Part shown: one piece after another, positions 28,420 to 37,331 of the stretch
Numbering within the stretch: position 1 is the first letter of the stretch
Layout of the letters: the number at the start of each line of letters is the position of its first letter
Assembly: GCF_001439915.1 (NCBI RefSeq)
Contig: NZ_LMBW01000001.1
Location: forward strand, 886,512 to 950,511
Length of the DNA: 64,000 nt
Source of the DNA: Fredinandcohnia humi
GTDB lineage: Bacteria; Bacillota; Bacilli; Bacillales; Bacillaceae_L
Direction: 5' to 3'
Program-made: the position numbers and the translations under genes
The notes under the pieces: model-generated
The model's input: only the letters and a program-made list of their open reading frames with translations
Told to the model about the DNA's origin: nothing
Databases searched by the model: none

Positions 28420-28863
28420 ATGGGCTACAAGTTCAAATTTCAAAAGGTTATGTCGATAAAAGAAAATGAGAAGAACCAAGTTCTGGCAGATTATAAAACA
28501 TCCTTAAAAGAATTTGAAGACGCGGCAGAAGCTTTATATGAATCGTTAAAGAAGAAGGAAACCTTAGAAGAAAATCAAAGACAACAGCTACAAAACGGCT
28601 TATCCATCCAAAGTATTCGGCATCAGCAGTCTTTCATTACAGGCTTAGAAAAAACGATAATGTATTACCAAAATCTGGTGATTAAAGCGAGAAATAAGAT
28701 GCAGCAGCTGCAAGCATCGTTAACTGAAAAAAATATTGAGGTTAAAAAATATGAGGTCATTCATGCAAAGGATTTTGCGATCTATGAGGGCCAAATAAAA
28801 ATGCAGGAAAGTCAGATGATGGATGAAATTTCAATCCAACAATACATGTCAAAGGGAAGATAG
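28420..28863 (+). CDS. fliJ: Flagellar export chaperone FliJ
   Basis: Coiled-coil protein of 147 residues, analogous to the gamma stalk of F1, linking FliI to FlhA. It is nearly all helical and rich in Lys, Glu and Gln (for example KFQKVMSIKENEKNQVLADY). ATG 28420 is chosen over ATG 28411 because AAGGTGA (28403-28409) is correctly placed for it, and the length equals that of the B. subtilis protein as I recall. Confidence 0.92.
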   Translation: MGYKFKFQKVMSIKENEKNQVLADYKTSLKEFEDAAEALYESLKKKETLEENQRQQLQNGLSIQSIRHQQSFITGLEKTIMYYQNLVIKARNKMQQLQASLTEKNIEVKKYEVIHAKDFAIYEGQIKMQESQMMDEISIQQYMSKGR

Positions 28864-28871
28864 GTGATCAA

Positions 28872-29450
28872 ATGGAGACTAAGGAAAAAGAAGAATACAG
28901 CAAATTCCAATGGTTTTTCTATGTTGTGCTTATTCCATCTTTCTTTACTTTGATAGTCGTTTTTGTCCTATTGTCTGTTACCGGATTTAAGCCGCTTGGA
29001 GCCGTGAAAAACTTTGCATCCAAGGTTCCCGTTATTTCTTCCCTCTTTGATAATGAAGAAAAAGATTCGCAGGCCGAAAAAGAGGATAAGGTATCCGTTG
29101 CAGATTTGGAGGCTGAAATACAGGCAAAGGAATCAAAAATTACGCAACTAGAAAGTGAAGTGGAAACAAAAAGCGCTGAGATTCAGTCATTAAAGCTTGA
29201 AATCGAGAATCTTTCAAGTGAGCTCGTGAAACTTCAGGAAGAACGAATGGCTAAAAGTAAATCCCTAAGTGATTTAACCAAAATGTATGAACAAATGTCT
29301 CCGAAAAATGCGGCGAAAATTATCCCGAATTTAAAAGAGGATGAAGCAAGGGAGATTCTTTCTAGTATTAATATTGAAAAACTAGCTGCTATCTTTGAAA
29401 AAATGCCGCCTGAGGATGCAGCAAGGTATACCCAATTAATCACCCAATAA
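28872..29450 (+). CDS. ylxF: MotE-like / MgtE-N domain protein YlxF
   Basis: Protein of 192 residues with one N-terminal membrane segment (about 12-36), an Ala/Lys linker, a coiled coil of about 55 residues, and a C-terminal MgtE intracellular N-domain-like part (MYEQMSPKNAAKIIPNLKED, then KLAAIFEKMPPEDAARYTQL). The C-terminal part also resembles the FliG middle repeats. In other bacteria the similar MotE is a periplasmic motor chaperone. In Bacillus the function is unclear. It is conserved between fliJ and fliK. Confidence 0.9.
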   Translation: METKEKEEYSKFQWFFYVVLIPSFFTLIVVFVLLSVTGFKPLGAVKNFASKVPVISSLFDNEEKDSQAEKEDKVSVADLEAEIQAKESKITQLESEVETKSAEIQSLKLEIENLSSELVKLQEERMAKSKSLSDLTKMYEQMSPKNAAKIIPNLKEDEAREILSSINIEKLAAIFEKMPPEDAARYTQLITQ

Positions 29451-29485
29451 TATATTTTGACCTCTTGAAAGGAGGTGACACAAAC

Positions 29486-30790
29486 GTGTCCATGGTAGCA
29501 AACTTCGATCCCTCAATGGGTTCAATAAGAAAGGATGTCGCAACTGGGGTAGTGAATACTGGATTTTTACAAGGAAATAGATCAACGCAATTTTCTTTTC
29601 GTGAAAGACTAGAGGAAATAGCAGGTAGGGATCAGCAACCACTCGTTAATACTCAGGCAACGGATTCACCAAGAGAGGCAGAAGAAAAAGTAGAAAAAGA
29701 CAAGTTGTTGGAATCAATCAAGCCGTTTCTTGATGAAATCGAAACTTTTATGAAAGAGACCCTCGACTTATCAGATTTCGAAGATGTATTTTTAACACTG
29801 CCACCTGATTTGGTAGAACAAATAAAAACATTTATTACTGATATTCAAAATGGGGCTAAAAAGCTGGAACTTGAACAGGTATATGGAAAAGCGGAGTTCA
29901 TAGGTCTGCTTTTAGTAACAGCACGCTATACAGAGGAACCCTCTTTTACAAATAAGGAAGAATTATCGAATTTGGTAAAGCAATTGAAAATGGCTTTTAA
30001 CGAGAATATTCAAACTACCCAACAGAGTGTTAAAGAACCATCAGAATTAAGGTTTCATAAGGTTGTTCACGATCTGATGCTGAACCTGGAAAACAAGCTC
30101 TTAGATAAGCCTTTAACAGAAACAAGTACTAGGCATCAATATTTGCAGACGGTCCATGCAAGATATTTTTCGACTCCAAAAGGGATGGAAACACCTCAAA
30201 CTGTTAATACGGATAAACCATTGCAAAAGACAAGCAATACTACCCAGGTTACAACAACTTCATCTGAGACTGTTCCATTAGGTGAAGTGAGTTCAAATCA
30301 ATTATCTAAGGTACAGCAATTTTCATTATTCGTTGAACAAAATGGAAAGCAGCTGCCAAACCAGCAACATTTCATTAAGCAGTTTCAAAATATCCTAGCG
30401 AGAAGCAGCTTTTTGAATAGTGGGGGGCAGCAGAAACTCTTAATCAATTTATACCCTAAACATCTTGGTTCATTACGAATTGAACTTCTTCAAAGTGAAG
30501 CAGGAATGATTGCTAGAATTATGGCTTCAACAACTCAAGCAAAAGAATTAGTTGAATCACAACTAACAAACCTAAAACATACTTTCTTAGCACAAAACAT
30601 TTCGGTGGAAAAAATTGAAGTCTCTACTCAGCTTCAGTATCAAACTGAAAGAAGCTTACAAAGGGAAAGCGGGCAACAACAAGGGCAACAATCAGGAAGA
30701 CAACAGAGGGAGAATAATCAACAAGAAACCAAGGATGAACAATCTTTTTCTTCCACTCTATTGGATGAACTCGTCAATTTTAAAGTATAG
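29486..30790 (+). CDS. fliK: Flagellar hook-length control protein FliK
   Basis: Exported ruler that stops hook growth and switches the export gate to late substrates by contacting FlhB. It has 434 residues from GTG 29486 (MSMVANFDPSM), with AAAGGAGGTGA (29468-29478) seven bases upstream. The long N-terminal and middle region is polar and divergent. The conserved C-terminal domain (about 310-385) includes LINLYPKHLGSLRIELLQSE. The tail is Gln/Arg/Glu-rich. A frame extending to TTG 29465 would swallow the ribosome-binding site. Confidence 0.92.
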   Translation: MSMVANFDPSMGSIRKDVATGVVNTGFLQGNRSTQFSFRERLEEIAGRDQQPLVNTQATDSPREAEEKVEKDKLLESIKPFLDEIETFMKETLDLSDFEDVFLTLPPDLVEQIKTFITDIQNGAKKLELEQVYGKAEFIGLLLVTARYTEEPSFTNKEELSNLVKQLKMAFNENIQTTQQSVKEPSELRFHKVVHDLMLNLENKLLDKPLTETSTRHQYLQTVHARYFSTPKGMETPQTVNTDKPLQKTSNTTQVTTTSSETVPLGEVSSNQLSKVQQFSLFVEQNGKQLPNQQHFIKQFQNILARSSFLNSGGQQKLLINLYPKHLGSLRIELLQSEAGMIARIMASTTQAKELVESQLTNLKHTFLAQNISVEKIEVSTQLQYQTERSLQRESGQQQGQQSGRQQRENNQQETKDEQSFSSTLLDELVNFKV

Positions 30791-30803
30791 GTGGTGACTT
30801 ACA

Positions 30804-31265
30804 GTGGCAACTAGAATTGATTCAAATCTTTACCTATCAAATGTAAAACCTGAAAGAAAAACAGGTAATGATATTTTAGGAAAAGATGATTTTTTAAAAA
30901 TTTTAATGACCCAGCTTCAAAATCAGGATCCCATGAATCCAATGGAAGATAAAGATTTTATCGCTCAAATGGCGACCTTTACTTCGTTAGAGCAAATGAC
31001 AAATATGAATAGTACGTTAGAGAAATTTGTGAGTGGACAACATGGCGAGCAGTTATTAAAGTATAGCAACATGATAGGAAAAGAAGTTGAATATAGCTTT
31101 AAAACTGAAGATAAGGATGGAAATGAAATCATTAAAAATGGACAAGGTATTGTCACATCCGTATCACAAAAGTCAGGATATATTGAGCTAGAGTTAAATG
31201 ATGGAACGAAGATTTATAGTGATGAAATTATGAAAGTGAAGCAACCTTCTAACGTAGAAGAATAG
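30804..31265 (+). CDS. flgD: Hook assembly scaffold FlgD (YlxG)
   Basis: Hook cap protein of 153 residues. The conserved N-terminal signature is [20 protein letters not shown] followed by [21 protein letters not shown]. The C-terminal part forms a small beta domain ([20 protein letters not shown]). It starts with GTG 30804 behind AGGTGGTGA. It is shorter than enterobacterial FlgD, as in other bacilli. Confidence 0.95.
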   Translation: MATRIDSNLYLSNVKPERKTGNDILGKDDFLKILMTQLQNQDPMNPMEDKDFIAQMATFTSLEQMTNMNSTLEKFVSGQHGEQLLKYSNMIGKEVEYSFKTEDKDGNEIIKNGQGIVTSVSQKSGYIELELNDGTKIYSDEIMKVKQPSNVEE

Positions 31266-31276
31266 GAGGTGGAAAC

Positions 31277-31648
31277 ATGGACCATCGAATGTTACAAATA
31301 CAAAATCATCCGTATATCTTGCAAACCGGGAAAAAAGTTCAGCCTACAGAGTCGCCTAAAGTTTCGTTTAAAGACACCCTAGAAAAAGAAACCAACTTGG
31401 TTATAAGTAAGCATGCCCAAAAGAGGTTGGATGAAAGGAATATTAGCATTCAAGACTCAAAATGGAAAGAAATCCAAGTGAAAATTTCAGAGGCTAAAAC
31501 GAAGGGAATACGGGATTCATTGGTTGTTACGAATAATGCCGCATTAATTGTAAATGTTCCGAATAACACGGTCATTACAGCAATGAATCGAGATGAAGCG
31601 AGCTCACAGATTTTTACGAATATTAATGGAACCATTATTTTAGATTAA
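31277..31648 (+). CDS. Flagellar operon protein, TIGR02530-type
   Basis: Protein of 123 residues matching the flagellar operon protein family that sits between flgD and flgE in many bacilli and clostridia but not, as I recall, in B. subtilis. The distinctive text is ISKHAQKRLDERNISIQDSK, then IQVKISEAKTKGIRDSLVV and VNVPNNTVITAMNRDEASSQ. ATG 31277 follows AGGAGGTGG. Its function is unknown. Its constant position suggests a role in hook assembly. Confidence 0.85.
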   Translation: MDHRMLQIQNHPYILQTGKKVQPTESPKVSFKDTLEKETNLVISKHAQKRLDERNISIQDSKWKEIQVKISEAKTKGIRDSLVVTNNAALIVNVPNNTVITAMNRDEASSQIFTNINGTIILD

Positions 31649-31731
31649 TAAATAAGACAGGCTGGACCTTAACAGGAAGCCATGGTGTGCGGACCGACAG
31701 AAGCCACCTACATTTGAAAGGGGAAAATGAA

Positions 31732-32670
31732 ATGTTACGATCAATGTACTCAGGAATCAGTGGAATGAAAAACTTTCAAACTAAGCTAGATGTGATTGGG
31801 AATAATATTGCAAACGTAAATACGTATGGCTTTAAGAAGGGGAGAACAATCTTTAATGACATCATGAGTCAAACAATCAACGGTGCAACAGCTCCTGGAC
31901 AATCACTCGGAGGTGTTAACCCGAAACAGGTTGGTCTAGGTTCATCTTTAGCAGCCATTGATACAATCCACAACAGCGGAAGTACACAAACGACTGCTAG
32001 AATTCTAGACCTAGCGATTGCTGGCGACGGATTTTTCCAAGTAGCACCATCCGGGGATGAGCCAATGTACACAAGAGCAGGTAACTTTTACATGGATCGG
32101 GATGGGTATTTAGTAACAAGTGCTGGTATGTATGTCGTTGGTTTTGCTGCTAATAAAATAGGTGATCATGATAATGATCCGAATACCCCAGATGGGTTAA
32201 TGAGTCCTGAACCAACAGATATTGATCCTAGTGGTTTTGATTTCACAACAACTCCACCTACGTACACAGGTACTGCAGACCCAGCGCCTTCATATCAACC
32301 TATTCAAATCCCAACCGATGCTAAAAGCATGAGCATCGGGAAGGATGGTTCGGTTACGTATGTGGATGTAAATGGAACATTAAAATGGGCTGGACAGCTG
32401 GTATTAGCAAAATTCCCGAATACTGGTGGTTTAGAGAAAGTGGGAGGCAACCTCTTCCAACGAACATCGAATTCAGGAGATCCACTAATCAATTTTGCTG
32501 GTCAATCTGGGTTAGGGTCAATTGAATCTGGTGCACTTGAAATGTCAAACGTTGACCTTTCAGAAGAATTTACAGAAATGATCGTAGCACAACGTGGATT
32601 CCAAGCAAATACGCGTATCATCACAACTTCTGATGAAATCCTACAAGAGCTTGTAAACCTAAAACGTTAA
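31732..32670 (+). CDS. flgE: Flagellar hook protein FlgE
   Basis: Hook subunit of 312 residues. The N-terminus LRSMYSGISGMKNFQTKLDV and the rod/hook motif IGNNIANVNTYGFKKGRT are clear. Mid-protein DLAIAGDGFFQV and the C-terminal MSNVDLSEEFTEMIVAQRGF with TRIITTSDEILQELVNLKR complete the family. Residues about 140-196 form a Pro/Thr/Asp-rich insertion, which explains why it is longer than the 264-residue B. subtilis protein. ATG 31732 follows AAAGGGG. The preceding 83 bp hold nothing I can name. Confidence 0.94.
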   Translation: MLRSMYSGISGMKNFQTKLDVIGNNIANVNTYGFKKGRTIFNDIMSQTINGATAPGQSLGGVNPKQVGLGSSLAAIDTIHNSGSTQTTARILDLAIAGDGFFQVAPSGDEPMYTRAGNFYMDRDGYLVTSAGMYVVGFAANKIGDHDNDPNTPDGLMSPEPTDIDPSGFDFTTTPPTYTGTADPAPSYQPIQIPTDAKSMSIGKDGSVTYVDVNGTLKWAGQLVLAKFPNTGGLEKVGGNLFQRTSNSGDPLINFAGQSGLGSIESGALEMSNVDLSEEFTEMIVAQRGFQANTRIITTSDEILQELVNLKR

Positions 32671-32712
32671 GGGGGTGGAGGGTTTAGTATTCTGCTAAAT
32701 CTTCGATAAATC

Positions 32713-32907
32713 TTGATTACTTTAACGAAATTAAATGATAAGAAATTTACTTTAAATGCAATGTATATTGAGCAGGTTGAATCCTTTCCTGATACAACGA
32801 TCACATTAACAAATGGAAAAAAATTTGTTGTGAAGGAAAAAGAAGAGGATGTACACGTGAAGGTTCTTGAATTTTATCAAAAAATAAATGTCCTTGGCCT
32901 TCGTTAA
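32713..32907 (+). CDS. swrD: Swarming motility protein SwrD (FlbD family)
   Basis: Small protein of 64 residues that in B. subtilis raises flagellar torque. The family core [20 protein letters not shown] is intact. The only start consistent with the family is TTG 32713, because a stop codon lies six bases upstream in frame (32707-32709). The strong G-rich ribosome-binding site (32671-32682) is about 30 bases away, with a small hairpin between (32683-32699). Confidence 0.9.
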   Translation: MITLTKLNDKKFTLNAMYIEQVESFPDTTITLTNGKKFVVKEKEEDVHVKVLEFYQKINVLGLR

Positions 32908-32928
32908 TGCTTGGGGGGATATGGTGCT

Positions 32929-33354
32929 ATGAAAAATAAGCTTCTAGTGATAATGGTCATTATTTTAAGTACGATTACTTTAGTCGGTACCACCGCTTTT
33001 GTAATTTTAACAAAGGTAACTGCAAGTGATAGTCAAAAAGAACCGTCAATTGACCAAGTTCTAAAAGCGACTGTCGAAATTCCAGAGATCACAACAAAAC
33101 TACTTAGTGATGATTATATTCGTATTTCCTTTAACATTCAGACAGATGGTAAAAAGGGAAAAGAGGAATTAGAAAAACGTCAATTCCAAGTGAGCAATAT
33201 TATCATTAAAGAGCTTTCCAATATGACATCTGAACAATTTAAAGGTGAAGAAGGAATCGTCAATCTTGAAAATAGATTAAAAGATCGAATAAATGAATTA
33301 ATGCAAGATGGAACGATAATTAAAGTTTATGCGACATCTTTTCTTCCGCAGTAA
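32929..33354 (+). CDS. fliL: Flagellar basal body-associated protein FliL
   Basis: Single-pass membrane protein of 141 residues that surrounds and stabilises stator units. The membrane segment is at about 5-27. The extracytoplasmic part has ISFNIQTDGKKGKEELEKRQ and a C-terminal RLKDRINELMQDGTIIKVY. ATG 32929 follows GGGGGGATATGG. The longer frame from 32911 includes that site and is rejected. Confidence 0.93.
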   Translation: MKNKLLVIMVIILSTITLVGTTAFVILTKVTASDSQKEPSIDQVLKATVEIPEITTKLLSDDYIRISFNIQTDGKKGKEELEKRQFQVSNIIIKELSNMTSEQFKGEEGIVNLENRLKDRINELMQDGTIIKVYATSFLPQ

Positions 33355-33396
33355 CGCTAATAGAATGGTAAGTACTTAATGAGCGGAGGTGGAACC

Positions 33397-34398
33397 TTGC
33401 CTAGTGAAATATTATCCCAAAGTGAAATAGATGCATTACTTTCTGCTCTTTCGACTGGTGAAATGAATCCCGAAGAACTAAAAAGAGAAGAAGGCGAACG
33501 TCGTGTAAAAGTATACGATTTTAAAAGGGCGCTTCGTTTCTCGAAGGATCAAATTCGTAGTATTACTCGGATCCATGAAAACTTTGCACGATTACTCACA
33601 ACCTACTTTTCAGCCCAGCTTCGAACATATGTGCAAATTACAGTAGGGACAGCCGACCAAGTACCATATGAGGAATTTATACGTTCCATACCAAATATGA
33701 CGATTTTAAATGTATTTGAGATGCCCCCTCTTGAGGGGCGTATTATCTTGGAGGTAAACCCTAATATTGCCTATGCCATGCTTGATCGAATGCTAGGGGG
33801 AAGAGGAACAGGCTTTAATAAAATTGAAAATTTAACTGAAATTGAAACAAAAATCATGAGCAATATGTTTGAAAAAGCGTTTGAACAAGCAAGGGAAGCA
33901 TGGGCTAATTTGGTTGAGGTTGATCCCAGTTTAAATGAATTTGAGGTGAATCCACAGTTCCTTCAAATGGTCTCGCCGAATGAAACCGTGGTTGTCATTT
34001 CACTCCATACTCAAATTGGAGAAACAAGTGGAATGATGAATATTTGTATCCCTCATGTATTTCTTGAGCCGATTATTCCAAAATTATCTGCACACTACTG
34101 GATGCAATCAACTCCTAAAAAAGAACGAAATAGTAAGGAGCTTTCGCATATTCAAAACAATCTTAAGAATACAAAATTGCCAATCGTAGCAGAATTAGGT
34201 TCAGCTAATATCGCCATACAGGAATTCCTATTATTAGATGTTGGGGATACTATTCAACTCGATAAAATGATCCAACATCCAATAGAGCTAAAGGTCGAGG
34301 GTATACCGAAATTTAATGCGCAGGTTGGTAAAGTTAATAAGAAACAAGCTGTACAAATCTTAGAGGAGATTAAAAGGGGGGACCGTGAAGATGAATAA
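33397..34398 (+). CDS. fliM: Flagellar motor switch protein FliM
   Basis: C-ring protein of 333 residues that binds CheY-P. The N-terminal CheY-binding peptide LSQSEIDALLSAL is present, then the CheC-like middle domain (LTTYFSAQLRTYVQITV, EFIRSIPNMTILNVFEM) and a C-terminal SpoA/FliN-like domain (LDVGDTIQLDKMIQHPIELK). TTG 33397 (MPSEILSQ) is preferred to ATG 33379 because GGAGGTGG (33384-33391) lies between them. It overlaps fliY by 8 bases. Confidence 0.95.
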   Translation: MPSEILSQSEIDALLSALSTGEMNPEELKREEGERRVKVYDFKRALRFSKDQIRSITRIHENFARLLTTYFSAQLRTYVQITVGTADQVPYEEFIRSIPNMTILNVFEMPPLEGRIILEVNPNIAYAMLDRMLGGRGTGFNKIENLTEIETKIMSNMFEKAFEQAREAWANLVEVDPSLNEFEVNPQFLQMVSPNETVVVISLHTQIGETSGMMNICIPHVFLEPIIPKLSAHYWMQSTPKKERNSKELSHIQNNLKNTKLPIVAELGSANIAIQEFLLLDVGDTIQLDKMIQHPIELKVEGIPKFNAQVGKVNKKQAVQILEEIKRGDREDE

Positions 34399-35611
34399 TG
34401 GAAATATGCTATCACAAGATGAAATTGATGCACTATTAAAAGGTACAGCAGACTTAGACAACGAAGAACCGGTAGCAAATGTTAATAAACCCCTTGTAGA
34501 AGATTTTTTATCTTTAATGGAACAGGATGCGCTTGGGGAGATTGGGAACATCTCTTTTGGAAGTTCAGCTACTGCGCTTTCCACATTGCTCAATCAAAAG
34601 GTCGAAATTACGACACCAAATGTTTCGCTTGTCCTAAGCTCTGGATTAGCGGATGAGTTTCCACACCCTTATGTAGCAATCTATGTTGACTATACTGCTG
34701 GTTTTACAGGAACAAATCTATTAGTAATAAAACAAAGTGACGCAGCGATCATTGCAGATTTGATGCTTGGCGGAACCGGGCTTTCTGCACCGGAAAGCTT
34801 AAGTGAATTACACTTAAGTGCTGTTCAGGAAGCGATGAACCAAATGATGGGTTCTGCCGCAACCTCAATGTCAACCGTTTTTAGTAAGAAAATTGATATT
34901 TCTCCGCCAAGTATTGACATTCTTGACATTCAACATGGCGAAGGAGCCGAAAACCTTCCAACTGATGATATATTGGTGAAAATATCTTTTCGTTTAACAA
35001 TTGGAGAATTAATTGATTCAACGATCATGCAATTAGTTCCAGTTGAGTTTGCGAAAGGGCTTGTTGGTGAGCTTCTTTCCCCTCATGCGGAAAATAACGC
35101 TACAGCAACAGGGATACCAACCCAACAAGTTGATATTGAACCAGTCCAGCGATCGAACTATACTTTGCCTAATGTTGAACAACAAATGGAAACACCATAT
35201 CCACCGGCACAGCAATATCATCAGCCTGAATATAAACAACCAGTGATTACTAATGGTCCACAGCATCTTGGTGGTATTCAAGTAAAACAGCCTGAAATTC
35301 AACCGGCAGTATTTTCAGAATTTGAAGCTGTCCATTTACAGGAAACTGAATCTAGAAACCTAAATATGTTATTAGATATTCCGCTTCAGGTTACAGTTGA
35401 ATTAGGTAGGACAAAGCGTTCTATTAAAGACATACTTGAATTATCAGCGGGCTCAATTATTGAGTTAGACAAGCTTGCGGGTGAACCTGTTGATGTTTTA
35501 GTAAACGGAAAACTCATAGCACAAGGTGAGGTAGTAGTAATTGAAGAAAACTTTGGTGTCAGAATTACCGATATTATTAGCCAAAGTGATCGAATTAAAA
35601 AATTGAATTAA
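34391..35611 (+). CDS. fliY: Flagellar motor switch phosphatase FliY
   Basis: Protein of 406 residues combining CheY-P phosphatase and FliN functions. The N-terminal peptide LSQDEIDALLKG resembles that of FliM. The CheC-type domain carries two active-site motifs: DALGEIGNISFGSSATAL near 50 and VQEAMNQMMGSAATSM near 150. A Gln/Pro/Tyr-rich linker (about 235-300) joins the C-terminal FliN domain (VTVELGRTKRSIKDILELSA, GSIIELDKLAGEPVDVLVNG). ATG 34391 follows GGGGGGACC. Confidence 0.95.
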   Translation: MNNGNMLSQDEIDALLKGTADLDNEEPVANVNKPLVEDFLSLMEQDALGEIGNISFGSSATALSTLLNQKVEITTPNVSLVLSSGLADEFPHPYVAIYVDYTAGFTGTNLLVIKQSDAAIIADLMLGGTGLSAPESLSELHLSAVQEAMNQMMGSAATSMSTVFSKKIDISPPSIDILDIQHGEGAENLPTDDILVKISFRLTIGELIDSTIMQLVPVEFAKGLVGELLSPHAENNATATGIPTQQVDIEPVQRSNYTLPNVEQQMETPYPPAQQYHQPEYKQPVITNGPQHLGGIQVKQPEIQPAVFSEFEAVHLQETESRNLNMLLDIPLQVTVELGRTKRSIKDILELSAGSIIELDKLAGEPVDVLVNGKLIAQGEVVVIEENFGVRITDIISQSDRIKKLN

Positions 35612-35628
35612 TGTAGGGGGAAATTCAA

Positions 35629-35991
35629 ATGGCACAAAAAATTCTTATTGTAGATGATGCAGCATTTATGAGAATGATGATTAAGGACATCCTAACGAAA
35701 AATGGTTATGAGGTTGTTGCCGAGGCAGCAGATGGTGCACAGGCGGTTGATAAATATAGAGAACACCAACCAGACCTTGTAACAATGGATATTACAATGC
35801 CTGAGATGGATGGCATTACAGCATTAAAAGAAATAAAAAAAATCAATCCAAATGCAAAGGTAATTATGTGTTCAGCAATGGGCCAACAGGCGATGGTAAT
35901 TGATGCAATTCAAGCGGGTGCAAAGGATTTTATTGTGAAGCCATTCCAAGCAGACCGAGTTATTGAAGCAATTAGTAAAACGTTAAGCTAA
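35629..35991 (+). CDS. cheY: Chemotaxis response regulator CheY
   Basis: Single receiver domain of 120 residues. In Bacillus its phosphorylated form promotes counter-clockwise rotation by binding FliM and FliY. Acidic pocket Asp9-Asp10, phosphorylation site Asp54 (TMDITMPEMDG), the conserved Ser/Thr in CSAMGQQ and the Lys in VKPFQ are all present. GGGGGAAA precedes ATG 35629. It lies between fliY and fliO, the usual Bacillus arrangement. Confidence 0.98.
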   Translation: MAQKILIVDDAAFMRMMIKDILTKNGYEVVAEAADGAQAVDKYREHQPDLVTMDITMPEMDGITALKEIKKINPNAKVIMCSAMGQQAMVIDAIQAGAKDFIVKPFQADRVIEAISKTLS

Positions 35992-36021
35992 GGACCCAAA
36001 TTTAGGAGAGTGGCAACAAAA

Positions 36022-36669
36022 GTGAAACACATAAAAAAGGTTGTTTTGGCACTGATTTTCTTTCATGCCTTGCTTGTCACTTTCCCTGTACAAGCTGAAG
36101 AAGGTCATGTCGATAAAAGCGTTAATGACATAATTGGTAATCAAAATGAACAAAACATTGATCAAGAGGAAACAATTCCAACTGAAACTCCGCTAACTAA
36201 GAATGAACTAACAGCAGGCGATTTTTTAAAAATGATTTTTGCAACTTTATTTGTACTTGCACTCATTTATTTTTTATTAAAATTCGTAAATAAAAGGAAT
36301 CGCATGTTTAGCCAGCATAGGTTCATTGAAAATCTTGGCGGAACCAGTCTAGGAACGAACCGCTCCATTCAAATTGTAAAGGTTGGGGAGCGGATCTTAG
36401 TTGTAGGTGTAGGAGATTCCATTCAGCTTCTAAAGGAAATTGAAGACACTGAAGAAATAAATGAAATCCTTGAGCAACATAATTCGTCATTAGAATCGAT
36501 GATTCAACCAAGGGATGTCATTAACCGTTTTCTTGAAAAAAGAAAAGAAGCAAAGAACACGGATAAGTCTCTTTTTTCCTCAATACTACAGAAACAATTA
36601 ACAGAACTGAAACAAGGGAGAAAGAAAATTGTCGAGCAACTTGAAAGTAAGGAGTCTAGTAAAGAATGA
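36022..36669 (+). CDS. fliO: Flagellar biosynthesis protein FliO (FliZ)
   Basis: Export-gate assembly factor of 215 residues. A signal peptide (about 1-24, ending FPVQAEE) is followed by an acidic linker and a membrane segment (about 68-90, LKMIFATLFVLALIYFLLKF). The cytoplasmic part holds RNRMFSQHRFIENLGGTSLG and IQIVKVGERILVVGVGDSIQ. GTG 36022 and GTG 36010 are both possible; AGGAG at 36004-36008 fits the later one better. It overlaps fliP by 4 bases (ATGA). Confidence 0.91.
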   Translation: MKHIKKVVLALIFFHALLVTFPVQAEEGHVDKSVNDIIGNQNEQNIDQEETIPTETPLTKNELTAGDFLKMIFATLFVLALIYFLLKFVNKRNRMFSQHRFIENLGGTSLGTNRSIQIVKVGERILVVGVGDSIQLLKEIEDTEEINEILEQHNSSLESMIQPRDVINRFLEKRKEAKNTDKSLFSSILQKQLTELKQGRKKIVEQLESKESSKE

Positions 36670-37331
36670 ATGAATTTATGGAATTTTTTAATACTAGTGC
36701 TCCAGAAAATGTTTCGACATCAGTTAAGCTGCTTCTCCTTCTAACAGTTCTTTCAGTGGGACCGAGTATTTTAATTTTAATGACGAGCTTTACAAGAATT
36801 ATTGTTGTACTTTCTTTTGTAAGGACTTCATTGGGAACACAGCAAATGCCGCCAAATCAAGTTATAGTTGGACTTGCATTGTTTTTAACTTTTTTTGTGA
36901 TGGCACCGACATTTAGTGAAGTAAATGACCAAGCGTTAACTCCGCTTTTTAATGAGGAAATAAATTTAGAGGAAGCCTATACAATTGCTGCCTTACCGTT
37001 TAAGGAGTTTATGAGTGTACATACTCGGCAAAAGGACTTGGAGTTGTTTTTAAATTATTCTGGAGCAGACAGACCTGCAAACATTCAAGATATCCCTTTA
37101 ACTGCACTTGTTCCGGCCTTTGCGATTAGTGAACTTAAAACAGCATTTCAAATTGGCTTTATGATTTTCATTCCATTTCTTGTGATTGATATGGTTGTAG
37201 CAAGTATCCTAATGTCAATGGGGATGATGATGCTTCCGCCTGTTATGATTTCCTTGCCATTTAAAATACTCTTATTTGTTCTTGTGGACGGATGGTATTT
37301 AATCGTCAAATCATTATTACAAACCTTTTAA
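36666..37331 (+). CDS. fliP: Flagellar export gate protein FliP
   Basis: Membrane protein of 221 residues forming the export pore with FliQ and FliR. Conserved text: PSILILMTSFTRIIVVLSFV, RTSLGTQQMPPNQVIVGLAL and the C-terminal FQIGFMIFIPFLVIDMVVAS with SMGMMMLPPVMISLPFKI. About four membrane segments. There is no cleaved signal peptide as in E. coli. Its stop codon lies inside the left arm of a perfect 22-bp inverted repeat that begins a dispersed element before fliQ. Confidence 0.97.
   Translation: MNEFMEFFNTSAPENVSTSVKLLLLLTVLSVGPSILILMTSFTRIIVVLSFVRTSLGTQQMPPNQVIVGLALFLTFFVMAPTFSEVNDQALTPLFNEEINLEEAYTIAALPFKEFMSVHTRQKDLELFLNYSGADRPANIQDIPLTALVPAFAISELKTAFQIGFMIFIPFLVIDMVVASILMSMGMMMLPPVMISLPFKILLFVLVDGWYLIVKSLLQTF

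Noticed and set aside
31649-31731. Gap before flgE as another family A or B copy
   Set aside because: It lacks the shared tracts of either family; only a few GGCT/AGCC short matches occur.
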